This document shows positions 8,167-17,313 of a DNA stretch of 64,000 nucleotides, in pieces. Numbering within the stretch: position 1 is the first letter of the stretch; every line of letters starts with the position of its first letter. Position numbers and translations under genes: made by a program. The notes below the pieces were generated by a model. The model searched no databases. It saw only the letters and a program-made list of their open reading frames with translations, and was not told where the DNA came from. This stretch comes from Asaia sp. W19 (GTDB lineage: Bacteria > Pseudomonadota > Alphaproteobacteria > Acetobacterales > Acetobacteraceae). Location: contig NZ_PNQZ01000070.1 of NCBI RefSeq assembly GCF_003994335.1, positions 98,185 through 162,184 on the forward strand, in the 5' to 3' direction.

Positions 8167-10056
8167 TCAGGCGGCCTCTGCTACCGTTTCCTGCGATACG
8201 GCAATTCTGGGCTCAAGGGTTGCTGCTACCTCTACGACCAGAACGGAAGGACCAGATCCGGCGCCATAGGGGAGATCGATCAGCGCATTCGCCTTGGTCC
8301 AGCGACGTTCACCCCCTTCTAGTCCGTGCCATCCGGAAAGCTCATCCGTTCTCAGATGCGCGTCCAGCCTGTATTCATGCCTCCCCCCGAAAAGGACGAC
8401 CTCGCCGATCTGGACACCCAGATAACGACGATCATCGTAAAATGGCCCGATGACATCGCAAGGACGGGCCACCGATGTGCTGAGCCTCACGCTTCGTGTT
8501 CCCTCCGGAATCGTGAAGGCGTAATGGGCTCCTGCGCAGGATCTCGGTTCGATAATCGTCCCATCGGCAGCGATCAGCGTAAGGGACGCGTTGGAAGATA
8601 CGCCGAGCGCGACGGGCGCTGCAACACGCTCGCGCCGTTTGATCCCCAGGCTTTCCGCCCTACGGCTCAGTCGGTCATGGAGAGGCTCGAGAAATGCGGC
8701 GCGTGTCTCTAGAGGCGCAACAAGTTCAGGAGTCCGCAGGATCGCCGATCTACCGGATGTATCCTTTTTCACCACAACATCTGCGTAGCTTTCGGTGCGC
8801 ACGCCGTTGGCCAGGATGATCTCGTGGCGCTCCATCTCTACATGGTAATAGGCATAATGCTCGAGATCGGTCTCGTAACGGATCGATGCCCCATTGACCA
8901 TGGTCCTGATCGCCACGAGCTTTCCATCCAGCAGGAACCGATGCTCGGAAGTCACGAGGAGATCCTGGAATGGCTGTCCGTCTCCAAACGCGTTCTTGCA
9001 GATACGAACGCTGCAGCCGGCCTCGTCCAGACCGAGATTGGAGGCCTTCAGCACGGATACCGTTCCCCGCTTGACGGCTTTGATACGCTGAAAACTGGTC
9101 TTGCCGTCACGAATGCAACGCAGCCTTTGCCCTGCGCGCAGGGTTTCCACCGCAACCAGCCCGGTCTCTGCCTCGATAAGGGTTCCGGCCAGAAAGCAGG
9201 GCGCTGTGGCGAGATAGGTAACCCCCTTCATGCCCGGATAAGCGGTATTGGTAGACGCAAACAGGTCAGGATCGTATCCGAGACCAATATTGACGGTGAA
9301 GGAGTAAGCCCCGCTGGTCACAACGAGGTCTCCTGTCGCAGGATCATAATGCCAGGTGTCATCGCCATTCAGATAGGCGATATCAATGATATCTCCCTGA
9401 CCGAACCCTGTGATGCTGACATTGCGTGCCGTGATTGTCGGTCTCAAAGCGAGGTAATTCCCGCCACCATTCATGTTGATCGTGACATCCGTCAGCGAGG
9501 TATAGACCGACAAATCTGACCCGGTCATGTTGATCGTCTGACCGCCACCGATCTTGCCAACCGTGCAGGCATTGAAATTGCCATTGTCTCCCGACAATCG
9601 CACACCCGTCATGTTGAAAGTTCCGGTCCCGGTGATCGTACTATTGGCATCTCCGGTATACATCGTAATATTTGACACATTGAGCGTGCCGTTATTTGTA
9701 GTTGTATTGTAAAAATTTACGAAATTATTTCCATTATAGCTTCCATAACCGTTGATGTCCACCTGACCGCCCGCGTTGATGCAAGGCGTGGTATAATTTC
9801 CAACGGTTCCCGACCCATATCCGAAATAGACTGTGGAAACTGCATAGGCCATATCGATGATGAGGTGCCCGTCCACGGTCATCACGCCATTCGCGGTCTT
9901 GGGATAATCCTGATTGCAAATAGCGCCCCCGGTTGACCCTGCGGTGCTCCCATTCGCGCCAAAATACTGGACGATGATTGTTTTGGTATCGCCCTCACCG
10001 ACGCTACCATCTGCCCAAGGTTTGGCACCGCTGACCTGGGTTTCATAATCGGCCAT
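8167..10056 (-). CDS. Hint_2 domain protein with Asn/Gly-rich beta-repeat passenger
   Basis: 629 residues. Residues 1-280 are rich in Gly, Asn and Thr with strand-like repeats (INMTGSDLS, FNMTGVRLS), as in a beta-solenoid surface protein. A Hint_2 (hedgehog/intein-type) domain spans about 286-430. Its first catalytic Cys is C287 (PCFLAGTLIE), the block-B T-x-x-H is T369-H372 (VTSEHRF), and a later His is at about 411. A conserved tail of about 200 residues follows, with 'GPFYDDRRYLGVQIGE' and 'ELSGWHGLE'. Known Hint domains cleave the peptide bond before the Cys, so release of the passenger is plausible. No signal peptide is visible. ATG 10056 is chosen because GGAAG precedes it; an upstream in-frame ATG at 10125 is less likely. 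A paralogue lies at 18272-20353. Confidence 0.85.
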   Translation of the reverse strand: MADYETQVSGAKPWADGSVGEGDTKTIIVQYFGANGSTAGSTGGAICNQDYPKTANGVMTVDGHLIIDMAYAVSTVYFGYGSGTVGNYTTPCINAGGQVDINGYGSYNGNNFVNFYNTTTNNGTLNVSNITMYTGDANSTITGTGTFNMTGVRLSGDNGNFNACTVGKIGGGQTINMTGSDLSVYTSLTDVTINMNGGGNYLALRPTITARNVSITGFGQGDIIDIAYLNGDDTWHYDPATGDLVVTSGAYSFTVNIGLGYDPDLFASTNTAYPGMKGVTYLATAPCFLAGTLIEAETGLVAVETLRAGQRLRCIRDGKTSFQRIKAVKRGTVSVLKASNLGLDEAGCSVRICKNAFGDGQPFQDLLVTSEHRFLLDGKLVAIRTMVNGASIRYETDLEHYAYYHVEMERHEIILANGVRTESYADVVVKKDTSGRSAILRTPELVAPLETRAAFLEPLHDRLSRRAESLGIKRRERVAAPVALGVSSNASLTLIAADGTIIEPRSCAGAHYAFTIPEGTRSVRLSTSVARPCDVIGPFYDDRRYLGVQIGEVVLFGGRHEYRLDAHLRTDELSGWHGLEGGERRWTKANALIDLPYGAGSGPSVLVVEVAATLEPRIAVSQETVAEAA

Positions 10057-11007
10057 GTCGCATTCTTCCAAATCGGTTTCAGAAATCTTGTTTTCCCTAG
10101 GACAACAGAAGAATTCGATCCGCAACCAAAAAAAGGCTTATCGAATACGAAGCGCAGAGGATCACACCTCGGATCCGCTCAATAACCCTTTGCAAACAGT
10201 GGTTTAAGTCATAATTTCAGATATTAATATATGGTTTCATAATCACTTCGAAACTTATCTAATCGAACATGATTCGTCATTTTATCCGAGAAAAATCCTG
10301 TAATAATCCATGAAGTACTATCATTTTTTCGATATCGTAACAGTTGATATTTTTCCTGTTCGATATCGCCTTGTAGAAGAGCATGTGTAGAATCGGGTCC
10401 TATGCGTATCGACCAGATCAATAAGCATATCCGGAAACATGCCATCAGGCGTCGGACATTGCCTCCCCAGGCTGTCAACTCGAATAGAGCGTTGCAAGAG
10501 GTCCGAAGTCGGATATCAACACGCTTCCAAGAACAGAAGCCTTGGAATCTGCCGGTGGGGACGCGCTCTGCCACCTCCGCGCCGCGCCATCCCCAATCCC
10601 ACAGAGCACTGAGAGCGGACACCCCCGACAGAGCGCTGTCATGTCTTGCGGCCATCGACAGCCATCAGGCCGTATCACGGCCCGCCACTCTTGTGCTGAA
10701 GCAGATTTGGGCAAAGCGCTTTCCTAACCCCAAATGACATGAAAGGACTTACACAATTGCTGACCGTCTCGACGTCCCATGATGTCACAAGCCGCTATCG
10801 AAGCGCACATGAGCTCACGCCGCGTATCGTTTCGAACCATGCACCTCATTCGGGAGCGGATCGGCGCAGCGCAGGATCACGCTCGTAACGTGACCGTCAT
10901 TCCGATGAAATAGGCGTGATCTCGCTTTCGAGACTCATACTTGCCGCAAATTCGGGTCAGAACTTGCCCTGACCGTTTCGGCAAGAACAAGAAGAGTCTC
11001 CAGTACA
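10057..11007. other. Long intergenic region, AT-rich then anonymous
   Basis: The first 250 bases (10057-10400) are markedly AT-rich against the surrounding GC-rich DNA and must hold the promoter of the Hint gene on the minus strand. From 10400 to 10740 both strands have short open frames with no recognisable domain or codon signature; this may be a decayed gene. The last part holds the upstream region of the serine hydrolase gene. No RNA gene or repeat was identified. Confidence 0.5.
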
Positions 11008-12321
11008 ATGCAGATCAGTTTTTCTCCTCTCCTTTTGGCGGCGCTTTTATGCACAACCATGTCGCCAAGCAGGGCCGAAACCGCCAACCAGGACTGTCGG
11101 CGCCTCGGCCTGTCCGTCTGCCCGACACCTGTCGACACGGCTCTGCCCGATGCCCGTACAATGCTGAGCTGGGGACAAGCGGAGCGGGTGATCGGCTTCC
11201 GCAATGACTGGCGCATGTATGACGGCGATGTCTTCAAGGCAAAAAACCCCTCCGCCTTGCCTCTCGGATTGAAGGATCTCTCCAGCGTAGACTATGAAAT
11301 CGACGGGAAGCACTATCCGCTTGCTGCCTATCTGAGCCGCAACAATGTGACCGGCCTCATGGTCATCAAGGACGGCAAGGTCGTTTATCGCTATTATGGC
11401 AACGGCAATACGCCTGATACACTCTGGACTTCACGTTCCGTGGGGAAATCGGTCGTTTCCACGCTGGTTGGAATCGCACTCAAACAGGGCACGATCCATT
11501 CCCTCGATGATACCGCTGTCACATACGATCCGTCTCTCAAAGGCACGACGTGGGCTGGAATCACGATCCGTCAACTGCTTCAGCATGTCTCTGGCGTCGC
11601 GTGGAACGAGGATTACACAAATCCTGCCTCCGATTTCGCGCGTCTGACACGCTGCGAGGCAGGCACGGACCCGTATGCATGTGTCACAGCGCTTGTGGCC
11701 TCGCCCGAGCGCCCTTCTGTCGCCACACCCGGAACCACATGGTCCTACTCATCAGGGGGAGCCTGGGTTCTTGGAGACGTGCTCGAGAAAGCGACCGGCA
11801 AAACCATCGCGCAAAACCTGCAGGAGATGATCTGGCAGCCTTATGGCATGACCCATGACGGTGTCTGGCACAGCTATCGGCAGAACCGGCATGACGTGGG
11901 CGCCCATGGCTTCAATGCCACGATGGAAGACTGGGGCAAGTTCGGCCTCTTCGTCATGAATGACGGGGTCCTCCCCGATGGTCGCAAGATCCTGCCCGAT
12001 TCATGGCTGAAGGCGTGCAGCCAATGGACCAAAGCACGTCATTCGGTCAGTCCCGCTCATCCCGACGGGACGTATGGCTTTGAATGGTGGCACAACTCTG
12101 TGCCTGCTGCGGCTGATACTGTTGCCCCGAAGACCGGACTAAGCCCGAGTGAGTCGCTCTGGGCCATGGGTATCTTCGGGCAGTTGCTCGTTGTCGATCC
12201 GCAAGAAAAGCTGGTGATCGTCCAGTGGGCGACCTGGCCCGAGGCCGAACCTTCCTTCAGCCGACAACCTCTCGAGGCGTCCCTCATGTTCAACGCCATC
12301 GCAAACAGGCTGAGAAACTGA
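11008..12321 (+). CDS. Secreted serine hydrolase, beta-lactamase/class C family
   Basis: 437 residues with a signal peptide (MQISFSPLLLAALLCTTMSP, cleavage near SRA-ET). The beta-lactamase-like fold is shown by the S-x-x-K motif (S144-V-G-K147) and a Y-x-S motif (Y247-S-S249) in place of the Y-x-N of true class C enzymes. A later 'GTYGFEWWHN' and a C-terminal 'LLVVDPQEKLVIVQWA' strand fit the 6-aminohexanoate-dimer hydrolase/esterase branch. It most likely cleaves an ester, an amide or a cell-wall-type peptide in the periplasm; resistance to beta-lactams should not be assumed. It is convergent with the siderophore operon, whose last gene ends 34 bases beyond its stop. Confidence 0.82.
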   Translation: MQISFSPLLLAALLCTTMSPSRAETANQDCRRLGLSVCPTPVDTALPDARTMLSWGQAERVIGFRNDWRMYDGDVFKAKNPSALPLGLKDLSSVDYEIDGKHYPLAAYLSRNNVTGLMVIKDGKVVYRYYGNGNTPDTLWTSRSVGKSVVSTLVGIALKQGTIHSLDDTAVTYDPSLKGTTWAGITIRQLLQHVSGVAWNEDYTNPASDFARLTRCEAGTDPYACVTALVASPERPSVATPGTTWSYSSGGAWVLGDVLEKATGKTIAQNLQEMIWQPYGMTHDGVWHSYRQNRHDVGAHGFNATMEDWGKFGLFVMNDGVLPDGRKILPDSWLKACSQWTKARHSVSPAHPDGTYGFEWWHNSVPAAADTVAPKTGLSPSESLWAMGIFGQLLVVDPQEKLVIVQWATWPEAEPSFSRQPLEASLMFNAIANRLRN

Positions 12322-12355
12322 AATCCTTCCTCCCCGGCCGAAGCCAGGGCATCGG

Positions 12356-14170
12356 TCAGGCTGCGCGCGGCCGCTCGACTCGGAAAGAATGACGGCACAA
12401 AACCCCACCCAGGATCAGGGAGATGACGGCAACTGCCCAGCCGGTCGTAATCTCCCGACCACTCTGCACACAAACAAGCCCGGCAAGCAGAAGATAGAAG
12501 GCACCGCTGAGAGCCAGAAGGGGGCGCTCCCCTATACGTGGAATGAAGGCGCCTGAAACGAAGAGCCAGAACACACCCTGATAGACCAGCATGGCGCTGG
12601 ATTCCGAAACCCAAGCTGGGCAAGCAAGCCCTGCATCAAGCAGCACCGCAATGCCGGCCATGCATCCTGCGCAGCATCCGGTCGTCAGTCTTGCCAGGAA
12701 CCATGTTCCACGGGTGTCCAGCTCAAGACCGGAGGCCTTCTCCCTGCGCCGGCGCACGGCAATCCAGAGACGATTACCGGTATAGAACAGAAACGCTCCG
12801 GCAAAGCCCAGAACGAGATAAGCCCAGCGTATGGGGACGCCCCCGTAACTGCCGAAATGCAGCGCAAAGAAACTCGTCAGCGCAGCAAATCCGGCGGATT
12901 GCTGACCGGGCAGATAGTCCCGCCACAAAAGCGCACCCGTTGTCGGATCGAGCGTTGCAAAGCCACTGCTCGGGCCGCGCATAACATGCGCGGCATCATA
13001 GCCTGACACACGCAATGTCAGAGACCCCCCTGAAGCAGAGGGTGCTGCACCGCTACGTTCGCGAGGCTTGCGCTGCGTATAATCCAATGTATCCGGAACA
13101 AAGCCGGGCGCGCTCTGCGCAAGGCGTGAGAGAATGCGATCAGGCGGCAGCGGGAGGGGAACCGCGCGCCCCGGAGCTCCGCCGTGCAAAACGGGGCCAC
13201 CCGTGCCAGATCTGTCATCCCCCGCTGCCTGGCGTGACAGAGCCGGCGGAATGTCTTGCGTGCCGCTCCGGGCCGCCATGACGTGACCTTCATCTGCGAC
13301 CGGCATCCGGGGCCCTTGCCCGGCAGGGCCAAATGCTGACTGATCCCCGACGGCTCTGCCCGGACCGCCCGGCCCCGAGAGTGCGCCTTGCCCAGCTTCT
13401 CGACCGAAGCGTGCATGCCCCTGCCCCGTAGTTCCCTGAAGGGCACCGTGCTCGGCGCCTCGACGCTCCCCGCCCAGAAATCCCGCTTGCACGGAGAAGA
13501 TCACGTCGTGAAACGCGAAAACCACAGAAGTCAGGGCCATGACGATGTGAAAAGGGAGGGAGCAGAAGCCAAGCAGATTATGCAGATCGAGCCATTTGCG
13601 TCGCACGCTGCCCACCAACCTGACGGCAAAAAGGCCACGCGCCAGAGCGGGCAGGAAAACGAGCGTGCCGGAAACCAGTGCCAGCGCATAACCCAGCGCA
13701 ATGAACCCCATGACGATCATGGCCGTCTCATGAGGCAAAGGCAGTCCCATGCGCTGATGAATCACATCGATGACCTGCGCGACGGGAGAAGGTCGGCGCG
13801 TCACGGTCACAAGCTGACCCTGCGCATCAAGCGCCGCCATCATGACCGCCGCCGAACCGTGCCCATGCCGCCCCTCGCTCAAAGGCCAAACAAGTCTGGC
13901 GGGATGCGCGGCATCAGGCGCCACCACGATCGAGTATTGGCGGCGTGCCTGGGGAAACGCCGTGAAAGCCTTCTCGAGAAGCTCCGGTGTCCGTTCCAGA
14001 GAAACGGGCTGAGGCAGCGCAGGGCGTGGTGTCATCCAAGATTCAAGTGCAGGCTCGAACATGGTGATGGCCCCGGCATAAAAGGCAATGAACAGAAAGA
14101 GCCCGGCCACCACGCCTACCCAGCTATGAACCTCGCGATAGACCGCAACAATATCGGCGCGCAGCTTCAT
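12356..14170 (-). CDS. PepSY-domain iron-regulated membrane protein (PiuB-like)
   Basis: 604 residues. PepSY_TM architecture: TM1 (VGVVAGLFLFIAFYAGAITM), a PepSY-like periplasmic part, two TM helices with IHQRMGLPLPHE and LHNLLGFCSLPFHIVMALTS between and after them, a second periplasmic part (LPPDRILSRLAQSAPGF...GFATLDPTTGALLW), then further TM helices. Proteins of this type sit with siderophore receptors and may assist ferric-siderophore reduction or release. ATG 14170 overlaps the upstream stop (ATGA). An unusual stretch of about 90 residues rich in Gly, Arg and Pro (bases about 13140-13450) interrupts the second periplasmic part, and there the codon third-position GC bias is stronger in another frame, so compensating frameshifts are possible. 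Confidence 0.8.
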   Translation of the reverse strand: MKLRADIVAVYREVHSWVGVVAGLFLFIAFYAGAITMFEPALESWMTPRPALPQPVSLERTPELLEKAFTAFPQARRQYSIVVAPDAAHPARLVWPLSEGRHGHGSAAVMMAALDAQGQLVTVTRRPSPVAQVIDVIHQRMGLPLPHETAMIVMGFIALGYALALVSGTLVFLPALARGLFAVRLVGSVRRKWLDLHNLLGFCSLPFHIVMALTSVVFAFHDVIFSVQAGFLGGERRGAEHGALQGTTGQGHARFGREAGQGALSGPGGPGRAVGDQSAFGPAGQGPRMPVADEGHVMAARSGTQDIPPALSRQAAGDDRSGTGGPVLHGGAPGRAVPLPLPPDRILSRLAQSAPGFVPDTLDYTQRKPRERSGAAPSASGGSLTLRVSGYDAAHVMRGPSSGFATLDPTTGALLWRDYLPGQQSAGFAALTSFFALHFGSYGGVPIRWAYLVLGFAGAFLFYTGNRLWIAVRRRREKASGLELDTRGTWFLARLTTGCCAGCMAGIAVLLDAGLACPAWVSESSAMLVYQGVFWLFVSGAFIPRIGERPLLALSGAFYLLLAGLVCVQSGREITTGWAVAVISLILGGVLCRHSFRVERPRAA

Positions 14171-14475
14171 GGACTGCCTCCCGCAGAGAAACCGGCCATC
14201 AGCGTATTGGCAAGCCAGACGAGGCAGGCGAGCCAGCCAAAGCCGAACCAGGCCCCAAGCCCGGAGCGAAACAGGAAACACAGGCTGAGGCAGAGCACCC
14301 AGATTAGCGCTGCCCCCCACATCAGGAACTGTGCGGACAGGGTCATCGGATTGCCCGTACTACCGCAGAGATGCCCGATCAGCACCATGACCCCCAGAGC
14401 GAGCGCGGCACCCGGAATCAGGGCCGCAAGCGTCTTTGACAGCCAGTGTCGTGTGGTGAGCGGCGCGGCTTTCAT
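14167..14475 (-). CDS. DUF3649 family inner-membrane protein
   Basis: 102 residues with three predicted TM helices (LAALIPGAALALGVMVLIGHL, LMWGAALIWVLCLSLCFLF, FGWLACLVWLANTLMAG). Matches the small DUF3649 family that accompanies siderophore receptors and PepSY proteins, often annotated as an iron-transporter accessory. It overlaps the PepSY gene by 4 bases and starts 10 bases after the DUF3325 gene, so it is translationally coupled in the same operon. The molecular role is not established. Confidence 0.75.
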   Translation of the reverse strand: MKAAPLTTRHWLSKTLAALIPGAALALGVMVLIGHLCGSTGNPMTLSAQFLMWGAALIWVLCLSLCFLFRSGLGAWFGFGWLACLVWLANTLMAGFSAGGSP

Positions 14476-14485
14476 GATTGTTCGC

Positions 14486-14770
14486 TCATGACCCGCTTCG
14501 CTCCCGCCGAAAGACCGCCACGGTCACGGGCAACAGGCTGAGTACGACCATCAACCCGATCGCGCTCGCAAAAACCCCCACAAGCGGGCTCGTAGCCGTC
14601 GCAAGGCCGATCATGGACAGAACCAGGAGAAGCATCCCGGCGAGAACTGCGGGGCGCAGGGGCAGCCGACGCGCCAGAAGCTGCTGCTGATGGGCAGCCA
14701 GATAGAAAGCCATACCCGCCATCACGACCAGTATACCCCCGGCGAGGGCGAAAAGCGGATGCGCACTCAC
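14486..14770 (-). CDS. DUF3325 family inner-membrane protein
   Basis: 94 residues, three hydrophobic segments with a short cytoplasmic loop (AAHQQQLLARRLP) after the first. This pattern is typical of DUF3325 proteins found directly after TonB-dependent siderophore receptors. The start at 14770 overlaps the receptor stop by 4 bases (ATGA), so expression follows the receptor. Function unknown; iron-uptake role inferred from context. Confidence 0.75.
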   Translation of the reverse strand: MSAHPLFALAGGILVVMAGMAFYLAAHQQQLLARRLPLRPAVLAGMLLLVLSMIGLATATSPLVGVFASAIGLMVVLSLLPVTVAVFRRERSGS

Positions 14771-17049
14771 CAGCGATATTCCAGGCGCATGGTCAGGCTG
14801 CGACCCTGCCCATAATAGCAGGCAGAAACGGCCGTACAGGTCGCCACGAAGCGCTTGTTCGCGATGTTGCGCATGTTGAGCGAGAAGGAGAGACCGTCAT
14901 AGCGCGGCCGCGCCACGCCAAAATCATAGCGCAGGAACATGTCATAAAGCGTATAGCCGGGGATAGAGAGTGTATTGGCCGTGTCGCCATAGGAGTGGCC
15001 TGTATAGCGCACGCCACCACCGAAACCCGCACCACGCATGGGGCCATGCAGCAGGCGCTGATCGACAAAGAGCGAAGCCATCCATTTCGGGGCCTGCGGC
15101 ATAATGTTACCGATCTGCGAAGCCGTATTGGATTCCGTGATTTTTGCCGCGCTGCGCGTCCCGGTGAAAATGACCGCCATATCCCAGGGCAGCGTCGCCC
15201 GGCCTTCAAGCTCGAGACCGCGCACACGCATCTCGCCCGTCTGCACAAGGCAGGTAGCGGTGCCACAAAGCTGGCCGTTCGGTGCCGGTGTCGTCACATT
15301 CTGCTGGGTGATCTGATACCCGCCAAAGGTCACATAGATGCTCTTGCCGTACTGATAGCGCAGCCCTGCTTCGTACTGGTCACCCGTGGTCGGCTTGAAG
15401 GGCTTGTTATCGAGTGCGGTGGAAGGATCGGACACCTGAGGCTGAAATGACGTGGCATAGCTGAAATAGGGTGCCAGGCCGATCCTGGTGCGATAGACGG
15501 CACCGGCACGCCAGGTGAAACGGTCATTATCGTTCAGGTAGCGTTTCTTGGTCAGGATATTGAGCGTGTTGTCACGCGCCCAGTCCTGACGCCCCCCGAC
15601 CGTGATGTAGAGATTCTCGATCTTCATCTGGTCCTGGAAATAAAGACCATTCTGCTGTGATTCCGTAGCGCCATAAACCTGTGGCGCCAGACCGGCCGAA
15701 TAGCCGGTCGTGCCACGGGCCACCGGATCGAAGATATTCAGCAAGGGCAGCACAAGCGCCGAATTGACCAGATCGCGCGAGCTTTCCCAATTGGTGTAGA
15801 AATAATCCGTACCGAACAGCAGGGTATGGCGCACCATGCCTGTTCTGGCCCTGACCTCAAGCTGGGTATCCGTCGCGACACCTTGGGAACGCCCGCGCCC
15901 TTCGACTGCACGACGATTGACGGTCTGATAGGGCACGCACCCCTTGATGCTGGCCGTGCATTTTGTGAGTGTATCCCCCGAAAGCACGGTCGAGCGATAG
16001 AGATTATCGAGATAGGTATAACGCGTGTTGTTGCGCAGCGTGACGATATTATTGAACTTGTGCTCGAGGAACGAGCCCGTCAGCACCTGTGTCCGATCGA
16101 AAGTGTTCCAGTCCGGCTCGCCGATATTTTCATCATTGCGGATATAGCGTCCCTTGGACGGCACAAGTGTGCCAGTCATCGGCAGGAACTGGAAAGTCGA
16201 CCCACCCGTATCGCGCTGATATTGCGCCAGCAGCGTCCAGCTCGACCCTTTGGCATAATTCCATGTCAGACTGGGCGACACGTAATAGCGCCCGCTATTC
16301 ACATCATTGACCTGCGTTCCGCCATAACGCGCCACAGCAACGATACGCCCCTGGACCGTTCCTGATTTATTGAGTTTGCCGGAAACATCTCCCGAAGCCT
16401 GGCCCTGCCAGTTGCCGAGCTTGGTATAGCCGATGGTCTGGAGAAAGAATTCACCATGCGACTTTTCGGTTGGCCGCTTGGTGGTGAGATTGACGATACC
16501 GCCCGGTGCCGTCTGGCCATAAAGCGCGCCTGAGGGCCCCTTCAGAACCTCGATCTGCTGCAATGCAAAAGGATCGAAGGAGGTACGCGTCCACTGGCCG
16601 CCCGACGGCAGACGCAGCCCATCGACGAAATTATTATTCGACGAGAACCCCCCAGCGCCGAACCCGCGTACCGAAACCTCATCCACGCGATTATCGACAC
16701 CGGATGGCTCTGCCTGCACGCCCGCCATATAGGAGAGCGCATCTGCAATGGTCGGTGACGCGCGCAATTCGATCTCTTCACGCGTCACGATCGAGATCGT
16801 CTGCGGGGAATCGATGATCGGTGTCCGCGTTTTGGTCGTGGCCCCTGCCTGGGAAAGACCCGTGGCCGACACAACGATCACCTCATCTGCCTTGTCGCGG
16901 TTCGTGGCCTTTTTCCTGGCCGCATCATGTCGGGCTGCGACCGGTTTTTTTCGCAAGATCGACTCGGGCTGTCTGTCCTCTGCCAGAGCCATGGGGAGAG
17001 AAGCCGCACTTGCCGCAGCAAGGGCGAGAAGACCGATTGTCCTGCGCAT
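14767..17049 (-). CDS. TonB-dependent siderophore receptor
   Basis: 760 residues. Signal peptide MRRTIGLLALAAASAASLPMALA. TonB-box-like DEVIVVSA at about 54-61. The plug contains SPQTISIVTREEIELRASPTI-type features, then VSVRGFG, FVDGLR and IEVLKGPSGALYGQ...PGGIVNLTTKRP, which are hallmarks of the siderophore-receptor subfamily. The barrel ends in LEYRW. First gene of an operon with DUF3325, DUF3649 and PepSY genes, the usual ferric-siderophore uptake set. A 27-base inverted repeat 46 bases upstream resembles an iron-responsive operator. The siderophore itself cannot be predicted, and no biosynthesis genes are present here, so it may take up siderophores made by others. Confidence 0.93.
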   Translation of the reverse strand: MRRTIGLLALAAASAASLPMALAEDRQPESILRKKPVAARHDAARKKATNRDKADEVIVVSATGLSQAGATTKTRTPIIDSPQTISIVTREEIELRASPTIADALSYMAGVQAEPSGVDNRVDEVSVRGFGAGGFSSNNNFVDGLRLPSGGQWTRTSFDPFALQQIEVLKGPSGALYGQTAPGGIVNLTTKRPTEKSHGEFFLQTIGYTKLGNWQGQASGDVSGKLNKSGTVQGRIVAVARYGGTQVNDVNSGRYYVSPSLTWNYAKGSSWTLLAQYQRDTGGSTFQFLPMTGTLVPSKGRYIRNDENIGEPDWNTFDRTQVLTGSFLEHKFNNIVTLRNNTRYTYLDNLYRSTVLSGDTLTKCTASIKGCVPYQTVNRRAVEGRGRSQGVATDTQLEVRARTGMVRHTLLFGTDYFYTNWESSRDLVNSALVLPLLNIFDPVARGTTGYSAGLAPQVYGATESQQNGLYFQDQMKIENLYITVGGRQDWARDNTLNILTKKRYLNDNDRFTWRAGAVYRTRIGLAPYFSYATSFQPQVSDPSTALDNKPFKPTTGDQYEAGLRYQYGKSIYVTFGGYQITQQNVTTPAPNGQLCGTATCLVQTGEMRVRGLELEGRATLPWDMAVIFTGTRSAAKITESNTASQIGNIMPQAPKWMASLFVDQRLLHGPMRGAGFGGGVRYTGHSYGDTANTLSIPGYTLYDMFLRYDFGVARPRYDGLSFSLNMRNIANKRFVATCTAVSACYYGQGRSLTMRLEYRW

Positions 17050-17095
17050 TGTCTTGAATTCACATCATCTTAGAACGAAACCCGCTCGGAGATCT

Positions 17096-17122
17096 TGCAA
17101 TTGCGAGTTATTGTCAATTGCA
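17096..17122. promoter_or_regulatory. Fur-like inverted repeat upstream of siderophore operon
   Basis: A perfect 8-bp inverted repeat (TGCAATTG at 17096-17103, CAATTGCA at 17115-17122) with an 11-base AT-rich centre lies between the receptor start (17049) and the divergent MarR-GNAT gene (17314). Its AT-rich, GATAAT-like character and place before a siderophore receptor fit a Fur-family site. It could also be a site for the MarR-type protein. Confidence 0.45.
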
Positions 17123-17313
17123 TAATGACTCCTGAGTCAGGTTTATCGCCCGCTCTGAAGCCTCAAAGACACAGTTTGGAGAACTGATCTGTTACGTCAC
17201 GGGCGCGAGGCACAGATTTGCAGAAGGTCATGACCCGAGAGTTGCCTCATTCGCAGCGCAGAGGGCAGATGCGACCCATCGCCCCACGCCAGTGAAGGAC
17301 GGACTGCAGTATT

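Noticed and set aside
10402..10737. Open frame of 111 codons on the plus strand in the long intergenic region
   Set aside because: No ribosome site, no recognisable domain and overlapping minus-strand frames of equal quality; kept only as anonymous intergenic DNA.
13388..14491. Plus-strand open frame of 367 codons over the PepSY and DUF3649 genes
   Set aside because: Arg/His-rich antisense shadow of the membrane-protein operon.
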